A DNA stretch of 64,000 bases from Entonaema liquescens (lineage: Eukaryota > Ascomycota > Sordariomycetes > Xylariales > Xylariaceae): assembly GCA_902805475.1 (NCBI GenBank), contig CADCSX010000025.1:186001-250000 (forward strand), read 5' to 3'. Under the pieces are notes generated by a model. The model was not told the DNA's origin and searched no databases. It saw only the letters and a program-made list of their open reading frames with translations. Shown piece after piece: positions 44,335-56,700 of the stretch; position 1 is the stretch's first letter; the number at the start of each line of letters is the position of its first letter. The position numbers were made by a program, and so were the translations under genes.

Positions 44335-46219
44335 CTTTTTTTTTTATTGAGGCTCCTTTTTGCGAGGATAAATCACGTAGTCTCGTCGTTTTTGGTGTTT
44401 TATCTCCTTTTTCCTTCCGGACCCCTTGTTGCTTTACTACCAAAAAAAAACAATTATTACTTATTTGTATATAGGAACTACACTAGTAGGATTATATTTA
44501 TATCATCTCTCCATGAAACACATTTGCATTCATAGCAACTTTGGACGACACCCTCACGGAGCCTCACACAATGTTGGCTGAACTCTGTTGTTCGCAAGTT
44601 TATTAGTAGGGTTGGTAGGCCAAGCCCAAAACGTACGCCTCAAGGATCATTTTATGGCGGCATATTCTCACGTGGTCGTATGACCTGACATGCAGTGTGG
44701 TCAAAATAAGGTGTTAGATCTTAGTTGCGATGCTTCGAAATCGAGATAAAAATTAGCAGGGCTGAACTCTGCGGTGGGTCGTCGAACATGCGCAACGATT
44801 TGGTGCTGACGATGCACAGATGCTGAGGTATTTGAGGCTGTGTGTCTACGCTACGAGGCCGGTGACCTCAGTGTGCATCGTGACCGCATCGTGACTTGGC
44901 TGCTTACTGAAGAACCCTTACTGCAGATCGATGTGAGCGGTTCCGGACGCAAGAAGGATTGGGGTGAAATCGAGCTCTCAGAAAATGTCGTGCATGAGCC
45001 CTACGAACGGAGGGGTGGCTCGGGTTCACAACGTAAAGTGGGTTAAAAAAACCGTGTCAGAGTGGGATGGGTAAAAAATCCCGTTTTGCGGATCGTGAAC
45101 TATGTCACGTTATCCTCATTTGTATGGGTCTGGAAAATTGTTGTTGCAAGGGCATCAGTACGACGATCATCCGCCCCTTGCTAGTCCCTAAAGTCTGAAA
45201 CACATGGTTTGAAATGTTTCAAGTACGATTGCGTATTCGCTTTAAAGCAAACAAGTATGAAAGGGATGACCTGACATTCTGGAACTCTTCTACGGTGACG
45301 ACAGCTTCATGGTTAACACGCGTCGAATAGAGGGGTACAGATCCGGATTATATATATTCCCAATGACTCTTTTTTGGGGGCTAGGACATTATAAAAACGA
45401 GCGACGATGCTTCAATAATGTCAATGGATCAAGTTAAAGCAAATAGGGGGGATCACTGTTAACTACCGAGGCCAGTTAATACAGGTACACGCTTAGAGAA
45501 GCTCGAAATGACGGAAATCATCTACAGTAACTAATCTAAATATGTGCGCTTGTCACAGAGTTAGTAGCATGCTACCCGCCGTATACGACGTACTCTAATC
45601 ATTATCACCAATACTTCAAATCACACTAGTTATAACTCCTCGGTACCCATAAACGTACGATCCTCAAGAATTAGCCTTGGCAAGAGTTCAGCTATGCTGC
45701 AATACGGCCTCAACAATCCACTTCGGTGCGTATTAGCCTGTAATGAATTAATTGGGTTTTCATGGACCGGGTGACCGGAATAGAAAGTGAAGCTATTGCT
45801 ATGGTATAGCCGAATGGCCCACTCTCTACTAGCTCTCACTATTACCGAGAGAAGCGGAAAGTTACGTACGATTCAACAAGGTATAACCTAGTAACTCGAA
45901 AGCGTTACGAGTCACAGTAGTTAGAACACTACCTTCCAAGGTTACTTCTGATAATAGTAGGTACTATTGTGTTATGTAGTATAACCATAACCGCCCTAGC
46001 CAAAGGTAACCCTGATACGGAGACAATAGGCACATAAGACTCCGCAAGAAACTGTCACTGTAGAAAACTGAATATGGCGTCTATCGGCCTCAATGATATC
46101 AATCCTGATTTTTGGCTAAACATGTCTTTAGCCCTAGCTCTGGTTACCTTATGCCCTCACGCTGTTCTACCTACAATATGCCTTCCTTGCTTTGTAAAGT
46201 ACCTAACATCTAAGGCCCC
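44335..46219. other. Gene-poor intergenic region
   Basis: About 1.9 kb between the DUF7053-like gene start and the LSG1 stop. Only short open frames without recognisable content. It must hold the promoter of the DUF7053-like gene. No RNA gene, repeat family or transposon terminus recognised. Confidence 0.45.
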
Positions 46220-48286
46220 TCATTCATTCAACATCTTGTTGTCAAATTTCTTCCCTCTACCCTTCTGACCGCCCTTGAAGTGCTTCTTACTCGAGCTTAT
46301 CTGTATGTCTTGCGGATCCATTCCCGTTTCCAGCGCGATCATCGTCCTGGCCTTGCGCCCACTAAGATGCTTAGACTCTGATTGTGCCTGTGCCTTCCCT
46401 TGTTCTGTGTATTTATGACTGAAGGGCATTTTCATATGTCCCGCGTTTCCCGCACCACGCGCGAAGAACGCCTTGTCGAGCTTCTCCGACTTGGCACCAG
46501 TCGGAAGAGCTAGAATCTCCGTATCAATTGTCGACTCGCCGTCGCCTAAGTCCATTGCGTCCATGGCTGCGGCAAGGGCTGCCTTGCGTTTTGCAGGTAG
46601 GTGTGCTGAGTCGTATAACTCACGGTTGAAGTCGCTGCCGTCACCCCAATTAGGAGGAGGCTCGACGTATAAGAGCTTTCCGCTGACGTAGTCCTTGAGG
46701 ATGACCCTTGCAGCTCTTGATTCATCTGGTTGACCTACACCTTGGGTCGTGAAACCCCGCGCTTTGGCATATGCTGACAAAAGTTCACTGGCGGTGGGAA
46801 TTCCCGTGCCTCCCTCCTCTAGCGGCCGTGTTTTGATATGAATGCCATAGATGGCCTCTAAAAATGGTTGTGGGATCCTGTGTGCGACGAGCGCAGCGGG
46901 ACCCGTAAATTCTCGTAATTGATCAATTGGTAAGACACCATTGCAGACGAGATCGGCCTTTGTTGTCGCAAAATTGGGAAACACAAGACCAGGACAGTCG
47001 CAGAGGATGACCTTATCGCTCAGGTGAATGGTTTGGAAGTGCTTTGTCTTACCAGGCGTTGCGGAGACAGACACTTTCTTGGCGCCAATGAGGGCGTTGA
47101 TTGTTGACGACTTTCCGACGTTCGGATACCCAACTAAACCAATCTGCAGCTTCTTCTCCGGATCTGTTTGTCTGTAAGCTTTGGAAATCAAGGTAATTGT
47201 AACGGGAGCGCATACCATCAGGGTCGTATGCATGTCGAAGAAATATATCTTCCAGCTCCTCAACTGTCAATATCCTAGTATCATCATCGGTATCTTGACT
47301 AAGGGATACCCCTGAATCTACACCCTCCTCGTCGCTCTCATCTTCCGAATCGTCATCTTTCTTAGATTTGTGGATGGTTTTGGGGTTCGAGCTTTCGCCG
47401 TTCAGAGGCTCCTCCGGTTCGTCCTCCAGATCGCGTTCATCATTTAATTGTTTTGCCAAACTAGCAGAGAAAAAACGATAAGCTATCCTTTTCTCTTTGA
47501 AGTATTTTGCCCATGCTTTTCGTTGGTTTGTCGTCATCATGTCCGCCTTGTTGACCAGCAACAAGTTTTTCTTGGCCGGGTCTATGTCTTGCACATATGA
47601 TTCAAGATCTTCGGATCGAAACATTAGGGGATTGCGCGCATCAACAATCTGGACAACTAGGTCCGATCTTTCGATGACACGCCATAATTGCCTCCACACT
47701 TCTAAGTTACGTTCAAATGGAGTCATGAGAAGGTCGTTATTCTCCTGTAATTCTGCTAGACCCCTTCTCCAGTTGAGGAAACTGTCTCTTTCTAGTCGGT
47801 CAAGCTCATCAGGGGTAGTCGAAGAATCCCATTTTGGCCGTCGGGGAACTGTTAACCTTCCTCTATGTTTGGCGTGCTTCCCCATGATATTGCGCTCTTC
47901 ATTCGCCGATAAGAGATATGGATTCCTCTGGTCTGTATGGATGATCTTGACGTTGTTCATCTTCTCAGCGGTGAAATCGGTACCGGCAAGCTCGGCGGTC
48001 GCAAGGAACTCGTCTAGAGCGCCTTGCTCCGTTACGGAGCGCATCTTTACCCATGCTGCTTCTTTTCTATCATTTGTGATGTACTATAATTGTAAATATG
48101 TAAGCGATTTATCTTGGTATTAAAACATGGTGTTCACGTAAGTGTTCATACCTCCTCGCCAGTTGCGTGGTTGATTCTCGTGACTGCTGAACCCTTTTTG
48201 CGATCAGATCCTTTACCCTTTCCAAAGCGATCGTTCATGAGCGTATTGCCCAACCCGACAGAGGTTTTCGACTTTGCGTGCACCAT
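46220..48286 (-). CDS. LSG1: Large-subunit GTPase Lsg1 (60S ribosome export/maturation)
   Basis: Three exons: 48286-48152, 48083-47216 and 47163-46220; introns 68 and 52 bp; 648 residues. The GTPase motifs come in circularly permuted order, as in the YlqF/Lsg1 group: DARNP (G5), NKAD (G4), then GYPNVGKSST (G1), SATPGKTKHFQ (G2 region) and DCPG (G3). The N-terminus VGLGNTLMNDRFGKGKG and HRGRLTVPRRPKW are Lsg1 hallmarks, and an acidic Asp/Glu/Ser insert lies between G4 and G1. Lsg1 acts in the cytoplasm, where its GTPase step releases the export adaptor Nmd3 from the pre-60S particle. The second acceptor was chosen at CAAACAG because it alone keeps frame (PD|DPEKKLQIGLVGYP). Divergent from LTV1 with a 415-bp gap. 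Confidence 0.95.
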
Positions 48287-48701
48287 TTTGGGCAGCGTGT
48301 TGGCTTATGTGTACGGTATTTGAACAATAATATGCGAATATGTAAAATGTATCTTTTTGCAAAACTCGATCCTCATAAATTAAGGTTGAAGTTGTCGCTT
48401 CCAGGCGGTTTTGTAAAGTCTAATCGCTGAATAATCGAGGGGCAATTATTTTCTGCGTCACTCTAAGCACGATAAGCCCCGCGATAATAAATTTACCCCA
48501 CCAAAACTTTTTCAATTCTAGGCCGAACCCTGAAGTACCTACTAATCCATTCTGCCATTTACAAAGTACCTAACCTAACCTAACTTCCATACAATTATTC
48601 ATTCCATACTACATGTGCTAACCTAAACCCAAGAGATTCGCTTGCAAGATACTTACCTAACAAGAAAATCATCAAAAAGAAAAGAAATCAAGTTAGTAAA
48701 A
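48287..48701. promoter_or_regulatory. Bidirectional promoter region, LSG1 / LTV1
   Basis: 415 bp between head-to-head start codons of a 60S and a 40S assembly factor. It contains an A/T-rich stretch (CAAAACTTTTTC near 48505) and a CCTAACCTAACCTAAC stretch at about 48569-48584. Co-regulation is an inference from layout. Confidence 0.5.
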
Positions 48702-50073
48702 ATGCCGAGAGGCAAGTGGATGTACGTAGATTGATAAAGCCATCAATCAATTTGGCGATTTAGCTACTGATATCTTGACCAGCGATAAGAAGACGGCCCA
48801 GCACTTCACGCTGGTCCATCGTCCGCAGAATGACCCGCTGATTCACGATGCTGATGCGCCATCTATGGTGCTAAATCCTACACCTCTCCCTAATGCTTCC
48901 AAAGTGAGGAAGCTCGATGACCTTGCATCTGAGCTGGGCTCTGATGCCGAACACATCCGTGCCAACGAGGGTGAGGCCGCCAACTATGGCGTTTTCTACG
49001 ACGATACCGAGTATGACTACATGCAACATCTGCGCGACCTGGATTCTGCCGGCGGTGGAGAGGTAGTTTTCATCGAAGCGGATAATGGTCCTAAAAACAA
49101 GGGCAAGGGAAAGCAGAAGCAGAGTCTAGAGGATGCGCTGAGAAAACTGGACGTCGCGGACGAAGAGCGCAAGCGGGATGAGCTTTTTGGCGATGATTTC
49201 TTGCCATCTAAGAACCTGCAGCACATAACATACCAGGCGCAACAAGATATCCCCGATGCCATCGGTGGGTTTCAGCCAGATATGGACCCGCGGTTGCGCG
49301 AGGTCCTAGAGGCGCTTGAGGATGAGGCATACGTGGATGACGACGAGGATGTGTTCGCCGAGTTAGCCAAAGACGGGCATGAGCTAGACGACATTGAATT
49401 CGAGGCAGATTTCGATGAAGATGACGGCTGGGAATCAGACGACACCGCCAAGCCAACAAAGGAGTATAAAGATCGCTCCGAAGTGCCTAATCTAGTTCCC
49501 ACTTCAAATGAGGAAGATGGCGAAGGGGTTAAGAATGAAAACTGGCTAGAAGACTTCAAGAAGTTCAAGAAGGACCAGAGCAAGCCCAGCGCAAAGGTAT
49601 CCTTCGCAGCTGCACCATCACAGTCGGACATGCAATCCTCACTCATGACAACCACAACTAACGGTGGCCGACGGAAGAAGCGCAAGGGAGCGCTGACGAG
49701 CCAGTCAGGCTACTCGATGACATCGTCTTCCCTGTTCCGCACCGAACAACTTGGTATCCTCGACGCCCGCTTCGAGAAGATCGAGGAACAGTATAACGAG
49801 GATGAGTTTGACGATGACGAGGATGGTGGGGCCTCCGTGTCTCAGATCTCAACAGCGTCTAGTGTGACGGGGGCCGTGCGGGGTGATTTTGACAATATTC
49901 TAGATGACTTCCTCGGAGGCTACTCGATGCACGGAAAGAAGCAGATGAAGAAGGGTCCGTGGAAGAGCGGCACCGCTCAGCTCGATGAGATTAGACGTGA
50001 GTTAGGTCCGGCCAAAATTCGTGGCAGATATGGTAAACCGCAGGCATCCGGTTTGGCTTCGGCGTCTAGGTAG
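48702..50073 (+). CDS. LTV1: Ltv1, 40S ribosome biogenesis factor
   Basis: A 20-nt first exon (48702-48721) encodes MPRGKW and part of the next codon; a 61-bp intron follows; exon 2 is 48783-50073. The product has 436 residues. The spliced N-terminus PRGKWIDKKTAQHFTLVHRP and DPLIHD are Ltv1 signatures; NYGVFYDDTEYDYMQHLR is the conserved block; ENWLEDFKKF and a C-terminal FDNILDDFLGGY...PAKIRGRYG follow. Most of the rest is acidic and disordered. Ltv1 rides on the pre-40S particle with Rps3 and Enp1, is phosphorylated by casein kinase 1 and leaves before the head matures. The tiny first exon is easily missed. Divergent partner of LSG1. Confidence 0.93.
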
Positions 50074-50693
50074 ATGGACATATTCATAGAGATAGATACC
50101 CACGGAAACCCACGGAAATGGCAATTAGGTTGAATAAAATTGACTTACTGGGAGTAGGGAATAATTGTTATGAGTAATGTAATGATTGCTAAGTTTACAC
50201 ACTTATACTTTGAGCAGTAGGCACCTATTCGTATGTTTTCCAAGTGAAGTATCAATTCGCATTTATTGCTACAATGCTATCGCTAGCAAGGAACGATACT
50301 CGCTCCGTGCGCAACCAAGCCTCGGCTTCTCATGCTACTTACATAGTCCAATATCTTGAACGGCCTGGGTATCTGTTCTGCAGGAAACGAGAAGCCTCCA
50401 AAAGCGAATAGCCCTGCAAAGTCTAGTTGATTTCGAGGGGTCGAGTATCCGTCAAGGAGACTTTGTGAACTCGTGGGTCCCTCTGATGCTTACTCGGTAG
50501 AAGGTTGCCCAGCAGGTTGCTTAGCAGGTTGCTCAGTAGCGAGTCGATCAGAGGGAGACTGTTCAGGAGGCGGCTGCTCGGCGGGAGGTTGCTCGCTCTG
50601 AAAGAGTCGGGTCCGCATGTCAGAAAACCAGCGGTACACATCGAGGACGGCTTGAGGCAGATCCGCCGTATGCCACCCTACTGTGTCGTCCTC
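50074..50693. other. Convergent intergenic region; holds a 67-codon in-frame extension past the taxilin stop
   Basis: About 620 bp between the LTV1 and taxilin stops. The part next to taxilin (50490-50693) stays open in the taxilin frame after its TAG for 67 codons (see findings). It also holds short direct repeats of AGCAGGTTGCT. Other frames here are also open because the stretch is GC-rich. Confidence 0.4.
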
Positions 50694-52764
50694 CTAGCGA
50701 TGACCATTCATAGCGGGCGGGCGCTCAGGGCCGTAAGCACCGGGTGCGTGCGGAAGTTCCTCCTCTGTATCATCATCGAATTCTCCCTCGTCGCTGACCT
50801 CCTCGTCGCCATCCTCGTATTCGTATTCGCTTTCTTCATCACCTTCATCCAATTCTCCTTCTTCGTCGCCTTCTACCCCTTCGGCATAGCAGCTCTCCAC
50901 CGTACCTTGCATGCCTTGGGGTATACCACGGCCTTGCTGTTGCATCTGGTTGATGATGCTCGTCAGCTTATCGTTCTTCTTCCTGATGTCCTCGAGATCC
51001 TTCAGGTGCCTATTCCGCTCCTCGGCCATCTTAAAGATGTTCTGGTTGAGGGCGCCCTCTTTCCTTTTATAGGCCTCGTTTTCCTTCTCTAGCTTCTTGG
51101 TCTTTTTGGACATATCCTCCATCTCCTTGCGAAAAGTTAAGAACAGGTCGTTACTATTATTGAGCGTGTCCTCGACCTCCTCATTTGTTAATGCCTTCGC
51201 ACGGCGGGCTAGTGAGGGGCACAGGGCGCATACCTGCTTAAACTTCTCAACATAAACGTTCAACTGGTTTCTTAATTCAGTCTCGGTCTTGGAGAACGTA
51301 AGCACTTGGCTGTTCAACTGTCGCGCACGGTTGGCTTCTGCTTCCGCCGTTTTCTTCTGCTGCTCGTAACGGGCCATGTTCCACTGAACCTCGATCTCTT
51401 TAGTCCGCATTGAAGAGTGGTAATGCAGTTCCCGTAATTCGTATTGGTCGATGAGAGATTTAAATCGTCCCTTAAACCTATAATCCGATGTTAATACGGA
51501 GTGTGTCCACATAGATGGACGTTAGTAATGGGGAAATGGCGCACAATTCTTCGGCTTTCATGTACACGACTTGCTTCCGCGGGTTGTCTTTTTCCTCTTG
51601 ATAACCCTCTAAAGTGTCAAGTACTTTCTTCAAGCGCTCATCAGACGAAGCTTTTAGGCGATCGTGAGTATCATTTAAAGCACGGTGCTCATTCTACCGG
51701 CCATTCCCGTCAGCGAGGATTCTGCAAACTTTCCAGTAGGACTCATTGTACCTTTAGCTTATTGTTTTCTTTTTGCAGTTCGCGACATAGCTTTTCTAAC
51801 TTCTCCTTGAGGCTAATCTGCTTGCTGAGATCGGTACGGCTAGAGTCCTTTTCCTTCTGTAACTGATCGGCTCGCTTCTTATTCTTGAGGTTCTCGCGCT
51901 CGAGGCGTTTTAGGTTCGCGAAGAGTTCTGATGATCGCTTCGTTAAGAGTTCTATCTTATCCATATCGTTCATCTTGTTCATTTGGTGGTTTAACTCGCG
52001 ATTCGCCTTGCGCACTTCCCGGTCTATTATAGAAGCAATATTAGCAAGATCTTGATATCATGAAAGCCAACCGAATAAGATCAAGCGCACGCCATGATTT
52101 AGCGTTGTGTAGCAGAATTTGTACAACCGGACCAGACCGCATATCAAAAACCGTAGACGTCACCTCGAAACGCGAAGCGACGTAAATTTGGGTATTTGGT
52201 ATATAGTGCCCTGGTGGAAGATGGTCTCCTGTAGACCCATGACATTGCAAGTAGCCCGCGTGTTTCCTCCAATTCGTTTGTCGTCCATGGGGGCGCGCTA
52301 TGGTGATTGCCACTTTTATCCCTCTAAACTTGGTCACGCTATCTCGAATTGGTGGGCTATTCGCGGCAGCCATATAATCTTATAATTCGGATTCCAAGGT
52401 CTCGCGGCGTCCCAACCCTTCTGCGATCACTCGAGGGTCTAAAATGAAATAAGAACCTACCAATTTCCGCCTCTTGCTCCTTCTCTGCGGCCGTATCAAC
52501 CTCCAACTGAGATATCCTCGCGGCAACAAGTTTTGATGCCTCGTTCGAGTCGAGAGCCTTCTTCCCTTTTCCTTTCTTAGAGGCGGCATTCGAAGCCATG
52601 GCGGGCGTCGGGGTCGGAGCAGGTCGGGGCTCTTGCACATGAACATGGTGACCATTTGGTAACGAGTCGTCATGGGTATGAGTATGAACGGTTCCATTAG
52701 TATTTAGGGCAGACGCAAGAGGGGCCGGCGTGGCAGATGCGGCACGGTGATTCGTAGTCGCCAT
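50694..52764 (-). CDS. Taxilin-like coiled-coil protein
   Basis: Four exons: 52764-52461, 52023-51752, 51693-51545, 51477-50694; introns 437, 58 and 67 bp; 502 residues with all phases kept. The N-terminus is low-complexity (Ala/Thr/His/Pro-rich) with a Lys-rich GKGKKALD. The middle is one long coiled coil: REVRKANRELNHQMNKMND, ELFANLKRLERENLKNKK, LEKLCRELQKENNKLK, LFKGRFKSLIDQYELRELH (the taxilin family block), EIEVQWNMARYEQQKKTAE, FRKEMEDMSKKTKKLEKENE. The C-terminus is very acidic (EDGDEEVSDEGEFDDD). Taxilins bind syntaxins and nascent-chain complex in animals, so a role in vesicle traffic or at ribosomes is possible; the fungal role is not established. The first intron is unusually long for this genome. 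Confidence 0.88.
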
Positions 52765-53723
52765 GATTTCCTAAACGTATCTAGATAGGCTAAGAGAGTT
52801 GTGGTGTTAGCATTTCAAGGTGACTGGTTACCTCAAGGTAGGTAATGACACAAGCAAGACAAGGTGATGATGATATGGTATATAGGTACTTACTGTATAT
52901 CCCTAGACATTGGGATGGAATTTAAGACAAGGAACTTATACAGTTGAAAGAATATTGTTGACCAGTAAAAGAAATAGAATATTAAGTTTTTAGCTTTGGT
53001 TGGCCGGGTTATATGGATGTTGGAGGCGTAGTTCTACAATGAATGCAGACTTTTGAGGATTTGAGATGAAGCGCGGCGTTTTAGTGTCGGTTACTTAATC
53101 AACAAGCAAGGACGAGAGAGAACTCCGAGTTGCCGCCTTCGAAACTGCACATGCGACCACATCCAAACTTAGGTACCTTAGGTAATCTCTTGGGTACCAA
53201 GTACTCGATACCACACAATGTCAATGCCACACAATACCACCTGGGCACACACTAATACACGAATAAAAACTGCCTAGAAAAATTGAATTTAACGCTAGCA
53301 GATCCGAAGCAGCGGGTTTATGTGGGGTTAACCTCACTTCATTGCACTTTATATATGCTTAAACAGGATTAAGTTACATTAAGTTGCATTTCATCCAATT
53401 GCCTTTTAGCTAATGCGATTAAGTCGTTGTCAATATGAGCTACACCTCGATATTCCGATATCTAGCATCCTGGCAGGGGTTAACCCGACATATGCGTCAT
53501 CTAGCATAACCCGTACCTAGGTACTCGTACCTGCTCGTATCATTCGCCCTTGGAAATTTTCTAGAAATGCCTGCGTTTTCTCTCCCTTAACCATCACAAC
53601 GCGCCGCTACGAACCACGACCGTCCTAAGTCCTTGTGGTTACGGGTTATTATAGGGGGTCACTTGTTCGTTATCATATCTTTCTTTGATATGATTTTGGC
53701 TCGTGCCTTTTATTGCCAATAAG
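52765..53723. promoter_or_regulatory. Divergent promoter region, taxilin / CYM1
   Basis: About 960 bp between head-to-head genes. AT-rich with repeated GATTAAG and ACATTAAG steps near 53360-53420 and a perfect TACCTAGGTA palindrome at 53514-53523, about 200 bp from the CYM1 start. No gene seen. Confidence 0.45.
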
Positions 53724-56700
53724 ATGTTGCGTAACGCGGTGAAAGGTGCAGCAAAGAAAGCTGTAACGGAGCTTTCCCAATACCCAAAGCCCGGAGAGAA
53801 ACTCCATGGCTTCACTTTGTTAAGGACAAAGCATGTACCAGAACTCGAGCTAACCGCCCTACACTTGCGACACGATAAGACCGGTGCAGAGCATCTGCAT
53901 ATCGCTCGCGATGACAGCAACAATGTATTCTCCATCGGCTTCAAGACGAACCCCCCGGATGATACGGGTGTTCCGCATATCCTTGAGCACACAACACTAT
54001 GCGGTAGCCAGAAATATCCCATTCGAGATCCCTTCTTTAAGATGCTCCCGCGAACCCTGTCGAATTTTATGAATGCCTTCACTGCTTCCGATCACACCTA
54101 CTATCCGTTCGCCACGACCAACGCCCAAGATTTTCAGAATCTGATGTCAGTATACCTTGACGCGACCTTACACCCGCTGTTGAAGGAGACAGATTTTACG
54201 CAGGAAGGGTGGCGTATTGGCCCGGAAAACCCCAGAGTCGCAGAGAAGCATGGAGAAGCAAACGCTGAAGATAGCAAGCTAGTTTTCAAGGGTGTTGTCT
54301 ACAATGAGATGAAGGGCCAAATGTCGGATGCAGGCTACCTCTATTACATCCGCTTTCAAGACCACATCTTCCCTGATATCAACAACTCCGGAGGCGACCC
54401 GCAGAAGATTACCGATCTGACATACGAGCAGCTACGCAAGTTCCATGCTGAGCATTATCATCCTAGCAATGCAAAGCTTATAACTTACGGCGACATGCCA
54501 TTGGCGGACCATCTCAAGGAAATCGACGCGCAGATGAAGGCATTTGAGAAGATACAGGCAGACATCGAACATAAAAGACCAATCGATCTTAGTGCTGGAC
54601 CTCGTACAGTGACCCTGTTTGGGCCGGTAGACCCCCTTGCTGATCCAGAAAAGCAATATAAAACGTCGGTATCATGGATCACAGGTGCTACTAGCGACGT
54701 ACTAGAGTCCTTTTCAGTAGCTTTGCTCTCGTCTCTGCTGATGGATGGATATGGATCTCCGCTTTACAGAGGGCTTATCGAGAGTGGGCTAGGTACGGAT
54801 TGGAGTCCAAATTCTGGTTATGACGGATCAGCAGCCACGGGAATCTTCTCCATCGGTTTAACTGGAGTTGAGGAGTCTAATGTCGAGAAGGTCAAGGGCG
54901 AAATCCAGAAGATCTTACGCGAAGTTCGCGACAAGGGTTTTGAGAGGACAAAGATCGAAGGATATCTCCATCAACTTGAGTTAGGTCTTAAACATAAGAC
55001 CGCTAACTTTGGGCTTTCAGTTTTACATCGGTTGAAGGGGAAGTGGTTTTCCGGAACCGATCCTTTCGATTCTCTAGCATGGAACGATACGGTAGCAGCT
55101 TTCGAGGCGAAACTCGCTGAAGGAGGCTACTTGGAGAGCTTGATGGATAAGTACCTCCTCAACGATAACACACTTACTTTTACTATGGCTCCTTCCGAAA
55201 CGTACGATGTGGAGATTGCGAAAGAGGAGAACGATAGGCTGCTAGCTAAGATTTCCGAAGCCACTCGAAAAGCCGGCGGGGAACAAGAGGTCCGGAAATT
55301 CTTCGAGCAGAGAGAGCTTGATTTACTTGTTGAACAAGGCAAATCAAACACGGAAGATTTAAGTTGCCTACCGACCGTTCACGTCAAAGACATCCCAAGA
55401 CAGAAGGAACCTGTAATCGTAAGGGACGAAGCGGCTCACGGCACTACTATTCAGTGGCACGAAGCTCCTACCAACGGCCTTACTTACTTCCGAGCTATCA
55501 ATACCTTTGAGAATCTACCAGATGAGCTCCGCTCTCTAGTTCCGTTGTTTACAGATTCTATCATGCGACTAGGAACGAAGGACATGACTATGGAGCAGCT
55601 CGAGGATCAGATTAAGCTCAAGACGGGAGGTATTTCTGTTAGCTATCTGTCGACCGCATTGCCAACGGATTTCCGCCAGGCATCTGAGGGTCTTCTGTTA
55701 CGGGGTATGGCACTCGATCGTAATGTCCCCGAAATGTTTGATCTACTACGTAAGATCATCTTGGAGACGAACTTTGACAGCCCAGAGGCTGCCCTTCGGA
55801 TAAGGCAACTACTCGAAGCCGCTGCAGATGGCGTTGTAAACGACATTGCTTCGTCTGGCCATTCATACGCCCGAAGGTACGCCGAGTCGAGTTTAACACG
55901 CGAAGGCTACCTCGCCGAACAAGTAAGCGGTTTGTCGCAAGTTAAACTCATTACATCACTAGCCGGGCGGCCTGAGACGGATCAGTTCGAAGACATAATC
56001 GAGAAACTTAAACAAATACAGCAATTCGCGTTAGCGGGTACCAACATTCGCACAGCGTTAACATGCGGGTCGGATAGCGTTCAAGGCAACTCTTCCGCGC
56101 TGTCCCGGTTTATGTCGTCCCGATCAACTAATCCTGTAACGTTTCCTGTTGCCGAGAAGCAGACGTTTGCGAGAGATATCAAAGCATTTTTCCCACTCCC
56201 CTACCAAGTCTACTATGGTTCTCTTGCACTCCCAACTACCTCCTATACATCACCACAAGGCGCACCACTTCAAATCCTAGCGCAACTTCTAACCCATAAA
56301 CATCTCCACCATGAAATTCGTGAGAAGGGTGGTGCGTACGGAGGCGGTGCTTATATGAAGGGGCTAGAAGGAATATTTGGGTTTTATTCATACCGAGACC
56401 CAAACCCGCAGAACACACTTTCCATCATGAAGAACGCCGGCCGATGGGCGGTTGATAAGGAATGGTCCGACCGAGACCTAGAAGAGGCAAAAATATCGGT
56501 TTTCCAGGGGGTCGATGCGCCCAAGTCTGTGAGTGCGGAGGGCATGCTCCGATTCATGTCTGGTGTCACGAATGAAATGCAACAGAAGAGACGTGAGCAG
56601 CTTTTGGATGTTTCCAAGGATCACGTCCGCGAGGCCGCCCAGAAGTACATCGTTGACGCTCTAGCAAAGGGAGAGGAAAGGCTCGCTTTCCTTGGCAAGA

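Noticed and set aside
48569..48584. CCTAACCTAACC run suggesting telomere repeat
   Set aside because: Fungal telomere unit is CCCTAA; only two to three CCTAA units occur here, inside a promoter.
50505..51092. 195-codon plus-strand open frame
   Set aside because: Lies antisense to the acidic tail of the taxilin gene; its Leu/Phe/Val-rich content is the mirror of Glu/Asp codons.
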